Part shown: piece by piece, positions 37,401 through 52,180 of the stretch
How the letters are laid out: every line of letters starts with the position of its first letter
Position numbering within the stretch: the first letter of the stretch is position 1
Assembly (NCBI GenBank): GCA_034766995.1
Contig: CM068313.1
Coordinates: forward strand, 15,498,012 to 15,562,011
DNA from: Acanthacorydalis orientalis
Lineage: Eukaryota; Arthropoda; Insecta; Megaloptera; Corydalidae
DNA: 64,000 nucleotides
Reading direction: 5' to 3'
Notes under the pieces: generated by a model
What the model saw: the letters and a program-made list of their open reading frames with translations, nothing else
Told to the model about the DNA's origin: nothing
The model's database searches: none
Translations under genes and position numbers: made by a program

Positions 37401-39296
37401 ACAATTTAAATATAGTCGAAATATTTCTGCTAACTTATATATGGAATAGTTTTTGAAAATTAAAAAAATAATTATATTACCATAAAGATTCTTTGATTGA
37501 TTGTACATTGATTAAAAAGAGTATATTTTATAATGATTGACAAAAAATATTTTTTTTACGTTCATTTTTGTAAAAAGATACATTTAGTGAAATACATTGA
37601 TATACACGTGCAAAAATGTGTTTTCTCTATTTGTATGTTGGTTGAAATATGTCATTGTGGAAAATTATAAAAAAAAATTAATTCTTCTCATAAGAAGACT
37701 CTTTTGATATATGAATTCAAATAACTTTATTGATAAAGTATAAAAAAAAATTTAAATATTCACATTAAATGAACTTGTGCTGATAATGTTTCATTGTTAA
37801 TAATTTTATTAAAAAAAATGTGCTACGAAGATATTGAGTACACATTTATATTCGTAATTTTATTAAATCTGATAATTATTTAAAGGCGATAAACGCGAAT
37901 AAAATCGTAAACAGGCAATAATTTTTTTTATGACAATTTACTTCTTTCATTTTGATTGTAACGCTTTTTTCATATAAGTAAAGCGAGCGTTAAGAAATGT
38001 CACGACGAAATAAAAAATTGCTAATAATAATAAAAGAGAAGCTATTTACTTTTCAGAGAACATTAAGTCGTCATGCTGGTGTAAAAACGAGCACTTACTG
38101 CATCTATTTTATGCAAATTTAATGCAAGGCGCTGTCGCTTTTGTTGAACATAAGCTCAAGAGGATTTGACATCATTAATACATTTTATTTTGAATCGAAT
38201 AAATTTATTGTGTTTATAGTTAATTGTATGTTTAGATTTTAAATTGAGAAAATGTATTACTAATTCGCGAAAGAACTGTAGATTTTGCGAAACGTGTAAA
38301 AAGAAAACAAATAAAAACCTGATCAGACTCGTAGGATTTCTCATATGTGTGAACTGTAAAATAAAGACGGATCAAGCATCGTACTACCTCTGTCTGGATG
38401 GAATTGAACATTAAAATTTTTATTTAGAGAAAACTGTAAAGACATTATTTTATATAGATAATAAATATTATAGAGTGTATCAAGAATAAAAATCTACTCG
38501 TGTACTAAGCCGATAGATATAATATTGTCTTCATTGAAACGAACTTTCTTCAACCGAAATAAATATTTTTAAATTATAGGTTATACAGTTGGTTTCGATT
38601 CTTATAATAATTTCTAATTAGAATAAGTTTTCTCTTAATAGATATATCAGTAATACTGAACGATTTTACATTAATACACTTGTCTTTGGAGGATCAATCC
38701 CTTTCAGATAATTTGTTACGTCTGCCTTTCTCATCTATTTTATCACATAGTTGTATCAACATGAACCTATTTAAGCTTTAGTATCGTCAATCTTCTAAAG
38801 TTTTAGGTATTTAGGTCTACAGTAAAGTAAATATATTAAGGGAAGCGGATTCTATGACAGATTCAGTAAATGTGTTTATGTGTACAGAATTTATATATGC
38901 ACAGAGTGTTAATATATTCCATTATAGATTTTGTGCACAGAACAGAGAATTCCTGCAAATGAGTAAAAATCATCATCTTTCTCAAATAGAGCATTATTTA
39001 ATATATTATCTATAAATAAACATCCTTCAATGATACTTTTTTATAAATATGATATTTAGGTCAGTCTTGATAAGATACTTAGAAATATTTATTACAATCG
39101 AGTTCACAAGACAATAATAAATAAGTAAGAAGTGAATACCGATGATTTTCAGGTAAAGATTAAAAATAATAAATTTTTTTTTTCATTTTAGTTTAATGTT
39201 AAACAATAATTATTATGCTTCTTATTTTTAAATCAATTACTATAAATAATAACATATAAAATATTGTCTATAGTTATTTTTTCATAATATAACTTA

Positions 39297-39298
<2 letters not shown>

Positions 39299-39350
<52 letters not shown>
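39299..39350. repeat. (TA)n microsatellite
   Basis: TA run ending in GTATGTATGTAT. Confidence 0.95.
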
Positions 39351-40309
39351 AATGTGTATAATAAAAAAAACTAAAATAGAAATCAAGATTATAGTAATTT
39401 GTTCTGTAGTTTTCCGTTAATAAATTGAAACGTTCATTTTATGTGACGCGAATAATAGCTTGAGCATTTAAATTACCATTAGTGACATTTTATTAAAAAA
39501 CTAATCCTGACTAATGTTATAAAAATAATATTGTCTGATTAGGCTCTTAGAATAATAAGCAATTGTTGAATAAATTATTATAGCTGCTGGATATAATAAT
39601 TCTGAAGGATGTATGTTAAGAGATTAAATATTAATTCTTACATTTATAAAGTACTTGAATATCTCCTCTAATAAACAGTGCTTTTAAGATTCGGTTTCCA
39701 TTATATGTCAGTGCGTAGATTCTGAATAATTTTTAAATAATTATTTATTTAAAACAAGAATGTTGATTATAATTTGAGAAATATTGATTGACGAATGAAC
39801 TATGATATTTGTTTAAAATAAGTGTCAATATTCAGACAAAAAGAGATAATCTGCAAGAAAAGATTTAATAATTTCGTTGTCTTCATGGCTTCATAACGTT
39901 AGTTACAAGTAATGTTTTAATTTTTATAATCAATATTTGTTACAGTTTAATTTTTCGAAATAGAAATATATATTGAATATTTTCAAATAGAACATTTTTA
40001 TAAAAAGTCTTTAAGCATGTTAACAACAATAAATGTGTTTTTCAATTAAATTCGAATTTAATATAATTCATAATATAATAAAAGAATATAAATTGATTTT
40101 GTGTGTAAGTCTATGTTATATAAATAGTGTAATTATTGTATGCTCCAATGAAGAATGAATAATTGGATGCAGTATCTTTACTATACTGGCAAAGAGTTAA
40201 TTGCATTTTGTAGACAGCGATATATTGCTCTAATAAGGAACTAAGCAATGAGTTTTACAAGACAGGAAATCACAATACGTGTCAATATAAAATGTACTAG
40301 AATGTATCT

Positions 40310-40520
40310 AATTCATGTCGAGATATTGGAGAACCTTAACTGATCTATGTGGTCGGCGAACTGTTCTGACTACATAAATTGATTCTGTGTATGTCAGTTT
40401 GTCGACAACATTGGTGAAGAGTTAAGTGGCAATCAATCTATTTGACATATTGACTTTACCGCTTGGTACAACAAAATTGACTTTTTTATAGCAATGATGC
40501 TAGCTGGAGGTCACGATCTT
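40310..40520. promoter_or_regulatory. Less AT-rich hill, possible regulatory DNA
   Basis: Non-repetitive, moderately GC-richer sequence (GTGGTCGGCGAACTGTTC, GCTAGCTGGAGGTCACGATC) lies between AT-rich flanks. No coding signal was found. Confidence 0.22.
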
Positions 40521-41341
40521 GAAATTTTTTTGAATTATATGATCTTGTTAATTAAGTTAAGTAAATGGATTTTGTTAAGATCACAGATTTTTCGATTTAG
40601 TCTCTTCTAAAACTATTTATTAATTATTTACACTCTACGAAATTATCTCCACTCTTAAATGAAATTATTTACAGTAGAGTAATAAGAAAGTGCTGTAACT
40701 TTGAAGTATATAAGCATGTAATGCTGTAAATTGATTGACATTTTATTGAGAGTATATAATCATTTATGTGCATTTTACTAAATTATTTGCATTTCTCAAA
40801 TCAATTACCATCTTAAATAATATTTTATATTTGAAAACTGTTCTGATTTTTTAGTATTAAATAGGTAAGTTGATGGAATCTTCAAAAAAAATATATAATC
40901 GCACGTACGCCATGTACGCGATTAAATTTCTTATTGTTGATAATATTTTAAAAACAGATTATATTTAATCCATTATAATCCTTGCTGTTTTCCGATATCC
41001 TGGTTTCCTGTTTCAATATTATTTATTGACATATAAAAATTTAAATCAATGAAAAAACAACATATTGTACTTTTATTCAAAAATTTATAGGCTACGAAAC
41101 ATTCGTATATTATACAAAGAGATTCTGCGGAACATGACGAGTGAAAATAAAAAAAATCATTAAAATACGATAAATACATTAGAACTTGTGTTAATTTTGG
41201 TGAGCGTTTAGTTTATTCCCCAAATTTAGTAAAAACTGCCTGCGGCTGGCAATGAATGTGAAGTGTAACATTCGATGATTAACTGTTAAATGTATCTTTT
41301 TAGCAAGCATTTTTAAATTATTAAAGAAGACATTATTTGTG

Positions 41342-41460
<119 letters not shown>

Positions 41461-41578
41461 ATTAACAAATAACTGTTTTAGTTCTTTTTAAATAATTTTA
41501 TCAATTAAATTGTAGTAAATTTATATAATTTATTTAAATCATTTAAATTTATTGATTAGCTTGTACTTAATAATTGAG

Positions 41579-41628
<50 letters not shown>
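41579..41628. repeat. (TA)n microsatellite
   Basis: Pure TA run just before the palindrome at 41632. Confidence 0.95.
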
Positions 41629-41630
<2 letters not shown>

Positions 41631-41631
41631 C

Positions 41632-41636
41632 TATAA

Positions 41637-41674
<38 letters not shown>

Positions 41675-41679
41675 TTATA
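41632..41679. repeat. 48-nt perfect palindrome TATAAGTAC-(AT)15-GTACTTATA
   Basis: A (TA)n core bounded by complementary non-repeat arms. GTACTTATATATATG-like units recur to 41720 (GTACTTATAT, GTACATATAT, GTACTTGTAT, GTACTTATTC), a degenerate tandem array. Confidence 0.8.
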
Positions 41680-42052
41680 TATATGTATGTACATATATGT
41701 ACTTGTATATATATGTACTTATTCGAATTAATTAGTACTGAACATTTTTGAAAAATGAATCAAAAATGTATGCACCACTAGAACTGATTTTTATACAGTG
41801 TTATATTTTGTTATCAGCTTTGTGACTTACCATATTTTAGAATAGCTGATTAATTAACGATATTCAAATAGTAATAACATAATTAAATGAACAAATTGAT
41901 AAGCTGTCCTTAGAAAGAACATTTTCTTATTTATACTTTAGTAACAGTAAACAGTATGCTGAAATATTTTTTTTGAATTACTATTTCCTAACTGATAATA
42001 CTCATGAGATATAATTAAACTATCAATGGCTGTAATAATACTTATAGTACAT

Positions 42053-42061
42053 ATGTGTGTG

Positions 42062-42108
<47 letters not shown>

Positions 42109-42109
42109 T
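42053..42109. repeat. Compound (TG)n(TA)n repeat
   Basis: TGTGTGTGTATG followed by TA. Confidence 0.9.
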
Positions 42110-42414
42110 GAAAAACGGTATGAAAAATCGCATATATTAATATTGAAACATCGGAAAAAATGTATTACTTAGTTTTGTAAGCATTGTCGAAAGTTTTAGT
42201 TACAGTAATACTATCATTAATTTTCTAAATAATTATATAAAATGAAAGTTATTTCGACAGTTCTATGCGTCATATAGATAAATACATAATGTCAAATTAA
42301 TAACATTACTGTCCCGTTTTAAAAGAATGTAACAAGGGTATGTTTGTGTTTCAGTTGCATATTTCAGAAAATATTCTTCGATTTTTTAATATATTTTTTT
42401 ATTAGGGTATCGGT

Positions 42415-42460
42415 TATTGGGGTTTTAGGGCGCTTAGATAGCTAAGATCATTATCTCTCG
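42415..42460. repeat. Dispersed short repeat, copy 3
   Basis: TTATTGGGGTTTTAGGGCGC, then TTAGATAGCTAAGATCATTA, is the most diverged of three copies, in the same orientation. Its CpGs have mostly decayed to TpG or TpA. Confidence 0.5.
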
Positions 42461-43265
42461 ATTTGTTAGGGTATCGTTGGTAAGTTCTTTTATAAAACAG
42501 TTCCAATCAAAAAAGGTCATGCTTGGATATTCATTTTCTGCTTTCGTATTCATTTGTGAATTAAAAGCTTAATGTTTTTTAATTTATTTATTTATGCATA
42601 TGAATTACATACAGTTTTATACCAAACAATCTTGTACATATAATAAACATTTTATAAAAAGGATTGCGTCAAAGATATTCATTTACGCCTATTTATCTTA
42701 AACGTCAATTTGATCTATAGATTGATAAACTAAGTAAGTTTAGTGTAATATTTATTACCCTACTTTATTAAAAATACATAAAATTTAAAATATAATCGCG
42801 GTAACTAAGAGTAAGTATATGATATTTTATATGAAACATTAAATAAAACTGCTTATTGACTACTTAATATTTTTTGACACGATTTTTATCTTTACGGTTA
42901 TTGTGCGATTATTGTTTCGAATTCCAATAAAGTGTCTAGCACGAAATATAAAATGACGTTGAAAAGTTTACACATTATTACTAAGGTTTATACAATTGTC
43001 GATATATATGAATTATTGAACGTTTCAATAAATAAATAGAAATAAACTTGTCGTAAAATGAATATGAAAGTCTATTGGAAACCGATTCTCTGTTTTATTT
43101 TCTGGGTATTGTTCATATTTTATTGTCATTTAACGACGTGACAGCACTTATGAGATTAATATCATAATTTTCATTAATAAGACGATCATATTTATTGTTC
43201 AATTTGAACAAATATTTTTATGTCACATGTTACATATACTTCAATATATGTACATGCATACTTAC

Positions 43266-43302
<37 letters not shown>

Positions 43303-43389
43303 ATATAATTTAAATATTACTAATTAACGATGATATATAACATATAATACATGTGGTATTATACTTAATAGGTGTTATAAAACAGTACA

Positions 43390-43720
43390 TAATGCAGGAT
43401 ATCAAGCTGCTATGAATCAACTGTGATTTTTACACTATGTCGAAAATGCGAGTAATTCAAAATTCGAGCATCTCAGATGTTTAAAACATCTCCAGGCGAT
43501 GCTGTACATGCTGCGTGTCGTTGAAATCAGTTTGTTAACGTTTCAATTAAAACATCTCAGTTCCAAAATGAAACGATGTGTTTAGCGGTCGCACCGTTGC
43601 GTTAAACTCATATTTATTCATGCTATTTGCGTGTAATCCCACTTGTTCCGATATATCTATTACTGTTTGATTATCAGTATTGTGTCCCTCTATACATGTA
43701 TTCGGCGTGATGGATGTACA
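43390..43720. promoter_or_regulatory. Less AT-rich hill, possible regulatory DNA
   Basis: Sequence complexity and CpG content rise over about 300 bp (CCAGGCGATGCTGTACATGC, GCGGTCGCACCGTTGCG) without an open frame longer than chance. The function cannot be read from the sequence. Confidence 0.25.
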
Positions 43721-44431
43721 TGTTTTTGATAATTATAATTATACTGCTATATCCTCTCATAGGTTCAATTTACATTCCTGTTAATTCACAATTTAGAATA
43801 TTAATACATATAAGTCGACATGTTTCGATTAAATAGAAACTGGATGCTTATAAAATATTTAATTGGTACGTGTGATCGTATTATATTATAGATAAACGGT
43901 AATAAAAGATTGACGTTTATGATACGTTTGGTGTGGAAAAAATTTAAACTTTTCTGTTGATCAATAATTTAACTTTGTAGATTACAATGGAACTGTGCGT
44001 CCATTTCATATGAAAGTCACGATTTGTTTGCAACGATAACACGCCGAGATACCGTTTTTCGTGCTTTCTGCTTGTCTTAAAACTGAAATCGTGAAGATAA
44101 AATTTAAAATGATTTATATGAAAAACAACAAGTTTATATTTAATATCAGTGAAATAAATATCAGCATTCAAGGAACGAATTACTTAAAATATCATTTTAA
44201 TGCTGTATTTTTATTACTGAATTATTTTGTGACGCAGATTTTTAATACGATTTAACAATTATAACATAAAATTAACGATTAAAAATTTGTAAAAAAATAT
44301 TTAAATAAGCATTATTATTTCTTTATAATTAGAATATATTGTTCCCATTCTGTTGTTTCTACTTTGTATTGCTCTCCTTCAACTAAAGATCTTATTGATT
44401 TCATTTTTGTAAACAGTATATCATCTACCTA

Positions 44432-44433
<2 letters not shown>

Positions 44434-44480
<47 letters not shown>
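44434..44480. repeat. (TA)n microsatellite
   Basis: Pure TA run of about 47 bp. Confidence 0.95.
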
Positions 44481-44485
<5 letters not shown>

Positions 44486-45889
44486 GAGAGGAAAAGAGTG
44501 CTGTTACGTTTATAACATAAACACTGAAAATACAGGTAATCAGGTGCTAGTAGACCAGCACGGATAATATATTAACGAAATCGAAATAACAGGGATTTTT
44601 TCATACTTCGGAGTTTTTTACTTTCAAACTCTCATACGAGTATAATAACAGAGATTTACTTTTTATACACACACATACACATACATACATTTATATATAT
44701 ATATATATAATGTTGTATATAAAAATCAATCACTGTATTCGTAAAGATTGAAATGAAAATTCCCTCTTTTTCACACAATTATTTAATCAATATAATAAAT
44801 GTTTCAAAATTAATGGTATAATATTTTATTTTACATAACAGTATTATTTTGTTGATGTTTCTTTTAGCATTTATGGATAAGTTAAAAAGAATTATTATGA
44901 GCTATAAAATACATAAATGTTTTAGGAATTATATATATATATATATATATATAAATATATATATATATACATTTACATATGTATGACTATACAGAATTTA
45001 TAAATACATTAAATATTTTGTATGTAGTAATAAAGAGATAAACACACAAAATATTCATAACATTTAAGTACATAGTTACAAAATATATATTATAATAATA
45101 ACACGTAGCAGAACATACATGAAACATTATAATAATATCTCTTTTTTTGTCAAAAACCATACATCTCATATCATTCGATATAAATATAATCGCAGGGCTT
45201 GAAAACTGATTAAACTGTAATTTCAATCGTATCCTCTAATTACAATAAATGATTAATAATAATATTAAATACTTAAAACTATGGAAAATGGTACGAGAAG
45301 TCATACGAATTATAAATGACACTGCATTGTTGAATATTTATGAAATTGTCGACAAATTGTGCAAATTTCAAACTATTAAACTGGAATCACCTGAAATAAT
45401 TGTCAGATTAATGTTACGAGGTATGTTTTAAATCCATTGTATAATTTGTACAGTTTTATTGTTATACCTTTTGAGCACGACGAGGATTTAATGAATGATA
45501 TTAATAAAATAATAATTACTGAAATTTAATTGAAGTTAAATAATTTAATGCAGTGATTTAATTTAAACATTTTCATTTCGTCGCATACGCTCTACTTTAT
45601 GTTATCCGCTTACTGTGTTGCATATATTGTTTTATGATGTACTGATTTTATGGATAAATATGCTACAAAATTATATTTTTCTTTAAATTTATTAAATCTG
45701 TTTACTTTAAATTGCTATACTTGTTCTAAGAATGTGTCAGAATCAAATAATTGGCAAGTAATTAATTCTCAAAGGATATCAATAGTATTTTATTTCGTGT
45801 TAATGGATCTTCATTAAAGTGCCCTATGGAAATTCTTTTCAAGTGTTTAACAACATAAAATAATACTTTATCGAAGTGGTTTTGGCGGT

Positions 45890-46120
45890 CAATTTGTTTC
45901 AGACTGCGAATAATTATATTCGAACTTCGAATAAGATATACTATGTTTACACAGACAATTTGCACGAATCGAACAAGTTGATACACCTCCGCACTTGCAA
46001 TGTACGTTGAGCAGCTACCCTATTTGCCAACGGCAGTCAGCAACAGTTAAATTGCTCTCAAGTTGGTAATTTGCATGCAAAATTAATGTATTAATTGTTA
46101 CAGGTTCAGTAGATCTTGTG
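45890..46120. promoter_or_regulatory. Less AT-rich hill with octamer-like site
   Basis: A compositional island (CACCTCCGCACTTGCAATG, CCAACGGCAGTCAGCAACAG) contains ATTTGCAT at 46069-46076, the octamer recognised by POU-domain factors, within the near-palindrome TTTGCATGCAAA. No convincing reading frame is present. It may be an enhancer or untranslated exon about 7.6 kb before the Mip start. Confidence 0.3.
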
Positions 46121-46269
46121 ATTGTCTGTTGAGATGTGTGTACAAATTTTGTTGCGTTATTTTTTTTCTTGGTAGTCGGTTGTTTTAATGAAATGGTTTA
46201 TTAATTTTTATGTTTTTTTATTATTCAGTTTCAATTTGTATATTCTTTATTTATTTTTCTAATTCACAT

Positions 46270-46278
46270 ATCTCTCTT

Positions 46279-46313
<35 letters not shown>
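46270..46313. repeat. Compound (CT)n(TA)n repeat
   Basis: CT run of about 24 bp followed by TA. Confidence 0.9.
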
Positions 46314-47074
46314 TATAAACTATTTATGATTGAAATACACAACTTAAAAAGATAATAAACATACTTTATATAAAATAACGTATAAAATCGAATTTTGTTT
46401 CAAATTATATTTAAAGTTATTCTTTATGATTAAATTTACTGCAAGTATAATTTTATTTCATAAAAGTTAAATGAATAATTCTTGTTAATGGTCGGAGTTT
46501 ATTATTCTTCTTGTAGTCGTTTACAACATTGAAAAACAAGAAAGTTTTTAATACAGACCGTATATTTTCGGCCGGAAGCAGAACCGAAGAGTGTAGAATT
46601 TTAAACGGGAGAGGTTATTTTCTATTCGTCGTAAAATTTCTATGAATTAGTGAACACGTGTACTGATTTCATTATAAAATTGAATTTTATTTACTATGGT
46701 ATCCCTCTTGTACATAAAATGTGTTCATATGAAATTAATTTATCACAGTTATATATTTTAAAATGATCAATCTGTATTCAAGATAATAATAATCTCCAGT
46801 TTGTATTGAAGTTATCAATACTCCTTTTTGTACCCAAGTCACCAACATTTCTCCATTTGCATTCAAGACACCAATACATCTCCTTTTGCATCAAAATGTG
46901 TGCATAAAAAAACTTGAAAAATACTTTTGTATAAATATGAAACTATAATTTAAATAATGTATGTAAATAATCTAGGCATCCGTACTGATTTCAACAATAT
47001 ATACTATAAACTAATATTTTATTTTCTATAAGTATACTTTTAAGAATTTAAACAATACTTTTTATATTATATAA

Positions 47075-47076
<2 letters not shown>

Positions 47077-47123
<47 letters not shown>
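47077..47123. repeat. (TA)n microsatellite
   Basis: Pure TA run. Confidence 0.95.
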
Positions 47124-47126
<3 letters not shown>

Positions 47127-47781
47127 TTACAGGGCAAATAAAAAAATAATAAAATAGCCAATAATTGTACTCACATAATGAATGGTTAATAATATGAAAC
47201 AAAGATATATAATTACATTCAATGTTAATTATCTGCGGTGTTTTTTAAACGTGTACAATAAAAAGTTATTTTGACGATTGACAAAGAATATTCAACATCG
47301 GGAATACTAATTTTAACTGCACAACGTTTATCCATAAATGTATAATGTATTCATGAACTGTCGTTTTTGTAATTGTTTGCACTGACAAGTATAAACCACT
47401 TAACATGTCAGCATTTGAAATGCTATCAGTGACATGGACTACAAATACTTTAAAAATGTTCAACTGTAATGAGTTTTTCAGTTTTTTAATTTGAAAGTGT
47501 TGATCGTAATGAGTGAATGTAACATAATGATAAGAGTCATCTCTTTTTATAAAATTTATGACCAAGAGAGGAACTCGTGTTTTTTTAGTATATACTATGT
47601 ATATGCATTTAATTAAAAAAGAAATCAGATTTTCATTACTTTCTATAATTTATCGACATTTTATGAAAATTTTAAAAAAACATTGTTAAAGTAAGTTAAA
47701 TATTTGAAATATTTTTTTATTGAAGCTAAAAGTTAAACGCATGAAATATAAAAGAACATATAATTTGATTTAATCTTTTTA

Positions 47782-47817
<36 letters not shown>

Positions 47818-48066
47818 CTAATCTCCTTTTATAAAATAAATAAACCAGATCATTTGAAGCAGAAACCATATTTTTAATTTGATGTTCATTTAAAATTATG
47901 AAAACTTCAGTTCATTCAAAATATTATCATTTGATTCGAAGATGTAATAATAGATATTACTGGTGAAATTGAGTTTTCGATTATTGATAAGTATAATTTA
48001 AAGAGAAAACTCAATCAAGTGTGAATTTTTGTCCGTGATAATAATTCGTTATTTTTTAATGATATA

Positions 48067-48070
<4 letters not shown>

Positions 48071-48103
<33 letters not shown>

Positions 48104-48110
48104 TTTATAT

Positions 48111-48145
<35 letters not shown>

Positions 48146-48146
48146 T
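48071..48146. repeat. Compound (TA)n(GATA)n(GA)n repeat
   Basis: TA run, short ACTTTATAT break, TA again, then GATA units, then GAGAGAGAG. Confidence 0.9.
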
Positions 48147-51100
48147 GATTTTTAAAGTTTTATATATAAATATACTATTTGAAAATCAATCAAAATATAT
48201 GATATATCTGTTCAGTACTTCTAATATAAATACAGAATTGCTTTATTTATTTTTTAATTATGTGTTTTATTTAAACACTTTCAAAACATGTAAATAGAAT
48301 AGTAGTTTGATAGAATTATTATTATACATTTAATTTATGATATTATCATTAATGTAAATTAATGAAAGCAATATTTATTTACACAAAACTGTATCTAATT
48401 GGTTATAATGGCAGTAATAAAAAAATACACTTTGGTATTATATAAGCAAACAAGAATGTCAGTCAGGAATGTGCTTGTATGAAATTTGTCAAGGAGATAT
48501 TTGGAATATTATTTATTGAAAATGACAAGTACAAATGAATCAAAAACTCTCAAGTGACAATTAATCATATATAAAAATTTAACTGTCAACGAATTTCACC
48601 AACAAACTTGTATTAAATAAACGAAATCTATCATAAATCTTTCTAGTATTTTTTTTTATATTCGTATGTTTATATGTATTTTACTTAAATTAATAATTAG
48701 CAAATTAAAAAACTATAATACTGTTATTTATGTTTCTATATAATTGTTGACGTTTTCGAATTATGGTATAATCCATCACTCATTTCTACATTCATTCGTA
48801 ATAAAAAAGTATAAAGCTTTTAATTCGTTTACGTATATGAAAATTATAAAATTTAAAACATACTACATTATTTACTAAATCCAACTGAAGTATTTACAAT
48901 TTAATTATTGTTATTAAAATTTACTAGTGCAATAATTGAATTAAATTATTAAAATCTAGAAAATAATTAATGTTGTCACTGATATCGTTATTTTTAAAAT
49001 ATAAATATTTGAAATTTAATTTATTAAATTTCTAAAATACGTTTTATAAATGGGGAGCGTTTTAGTAGAAAAATTAATACATTTTTAGAGCACTTTTTTC
49101 ACTGATAAATCTTTCAACATTCTATATTAAATAAATTTATGCAATTTTATATCTTTATCATGCAAGCTTAATTACATAAATAGAGTTTAATATGAATAAT
49201 TACATACTCTACTTGAACATAGATGAAATAATAAGCACGGTTTTTCTAATGAGATAGTTTATAGAAAGAAAAAAATGGTATGGAATTACGATGTCTTTTT
49301 TAAAATAATTTTATAGTTCCTTTCATTATTAAAGATTATTATTTATATACATTTATAAAACAAATATATCCTTAATTCAATGTAAATTTTATGTCTTTTT
49401 TTCCGTATTTTACTTCACATGATTTTATAATTCATATAAAATGAATTAATTAGTATTTTTTTAAAATTATGACTGACTGAACCTGATAAGTCTTATACAT
49501 GCAGAGCTTTTAAAATGAAAACATAAATTTCAAGTTAAAGTTATATTAGAGTAATTAAATATAATTAAGAATCTTCTAAATTCATTTATAAATTTCTAAA
49601 AAATACACATTTACAAAAAAAAACCTATAATCAAAGGTTTCTTTCACGTCCTATCTTTTAAAATTGTTTCTCTTGAAATCAGTGTACATTTTTCTTTATT
49701 CACTTATGAATAGCGTGTCGCTCGTTCAAAATAATTTTAATTAATTTAATTGTAACTTATTACATAATGGATTTTAAAAGATTGTTGATACAATTCTTCT
49801 CCTGCCTCATTCAAAACATTCGAAAGCTCTCCAGTAATTTTGTGGAAAATTTATACGAATTTCATTTAAATGGAGTTCAAATGTTGTATGATGTTTGTGC
49901 CACTATAGAATTGAATTATGTTAATTGTGGAGGTCGTGTGGGAATGATTATACTAGAGAATCATATAATATAGATTAAATTCTGCAAGCTGGCAGAATTG
50001 ATTTTGAAATATCAGATTTCCATGTTTGACTAACGAACTATTAGTTGGAGGATATACATTAATTGCATGATATCGTATTATTAAACTTAATTCGGACATG
50101 ATAGAATTCCACGTTAATATTTAATGAAATTTAATTTTATCATATTATATGCACACGGACATTTTTATAAATATGAATATGATTTACATAATAAATTTTA
50201 ATTTCAATTGAAGAAACAAAAAGAATTGAAATCTACAAAAAGCTGGTCATGAATTGGTCAAATCAAGTTATATATTTAAATATTTTATACTTGCTTAATA
50301 TTGACAGAAAATGTATTAAATATTAATTATTTTTTACAAAATGACGTTCATTATTAAATTTTTTACATGAGATATTGAATTTTCATTTTTTAATTATTTA
50401 TAATAACTATTTATAAAATGTTTATTTTCATATAAATAAACACACGGAATATTTTGAAAATTAATGAAGCCACTTTAACATTTAATTTTAAAAGTTTACG
50501 GGAACACTCAATGCTAAAAAAACATGCGATAAGGACAATTTCAACAGATGATTTAGGCAAACGAAACATTTGTGCTTTTTTATATCACATTCATTAAAGA
50601 AGACTAAAAAACTGATAAGTTGAAGCACAATTTTTTGTTAAACGACCGATACCAAATGCTTGCTTTTATATATGTTTATTACTAATGGCAAATATTATCG
50701 TTTCAAATAAAGTGCACCTTTAAATGCTATTCAAAATATTTTTTTAGAATTATTACATTATTTTCTAATATATTTTATTGAAATATATAAAAAAAATAAT
50801 GATATGTCATTTTTACAGAGATGTGATTTTTATTTGGGCACCTTTACACTAATTATAAAAAAAGAAAATGTACTTAAACAGTGAATATTAACACAAAATT
50901 AGTATTGTATATTTTGTAAAATATTTCAATACAGATATTATATTATTTTCAAACTATTAAATATTTATATTTCACAGACATGTTCTCATTTATAAAATAA
51001 AGTAAAATATAGGAAAATAATTGACTTGTTAATAAATATTTTTTCTATTTAACATTTTGTTTAAATTTCTAAAATCAATCAAAAACAGTAAATTTATTTG

Positions 51101-51923
51101 AAAGTAACGGAAAAATCTTTTAAAAAGTCTAGATCTTATAAATATAAATTCGTTTTCGTTGAAATAGGAAATTTTAATGTTTATTTTTGGAAAAATGTGA
51201 TACTTTCAAAAACAGTTTTACTTAGAGTAAATGTTGAAATTTTTTCATATCTATTTAAATTAAAAATGAAAATGAAGCAATTTTAATTTTTCAAACTACT
51301 GTAAAAATTAAATAATTATGTTTAAAAATATTTGAAATATTAAAAATATTAGATAAAGATAAATGAAGTGTATAAATATATAAAAGCTATTTTTAATGAA
51401 CAAAGTTTTTTCTGAACACGTTAAATTCGAGTATTCATTGTATTTACTTTTCAGATAAATTGTGCATATAGATTTAATTACACATATTATTCATTTTTGA
51501 AAAAAAGAAAACTAACCTTTGATAAATACCAAAGTATTTTTATTTCTACGGCGAACAGAGAGCGATTAATTCTATTTAATGAAAAATCGAGTAAAGTTTT
51601 AAATATATTATTCAAAATGTACTATTTTATAGATAAATCCAGTCATTACTAAGTTTTGAATCAGTATTGAACATTGCATTTATAATTTAGGTAAAATTTT
51701 CAGTAAGCAATGAAATATTATTAAAGTGTACAAATCGATTAATAATTTATTTTTTAATTACAAATATTTTATTGCACTTAGTTATATATATAAATATATT
51801 CTTGATTTGTACTTTATAAATTTACAATTTTAATTAAATAAGTAAATTGCTTTTTATAACACCGAAGAAATATTTTAAAAAATTGGAAAATAAATCATTT
51901 AGAAAATAAATTAACTATTATGA

Positions 51924-51945
51924 ACTTGTGTATTATTACACAAGT
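51924..51945. repeat. Inverted repeat, 9-bp arms
   Basis: ACTTGTGTA and TACACAAGT are separated by TTAT. Small; its significance is unknown. Confidence 0.4.
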
Positions 51946-52108
51946 ATGAAGAAGTGATTTATTTTGATACATTTGACAATTAATAATTATGATTTATATA
52001 ACAAACGTTTTACAAACAAATATTTTACAATTTAATTTTACATGACTATATTTCACAGTATGAAACAATTATATATTATGATATTGGTTTGATTAAAAGT
52101 AGTATATC

Positions 52109-52109
<1 letters not shown>

Positions 52110-52180
<71 letters not shown>
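52110..52180. repeat. (TA)n microsatellite
   Basis: 71-bp TA run with one TATG interruption. Confidence 0.95.

Noticed and set aside
49767..49973. 68-codon plus-strand frame, possibly a small protein
   Set aside because: Composition is slightly better than random, but there is no signal peptide, motif or splice context.
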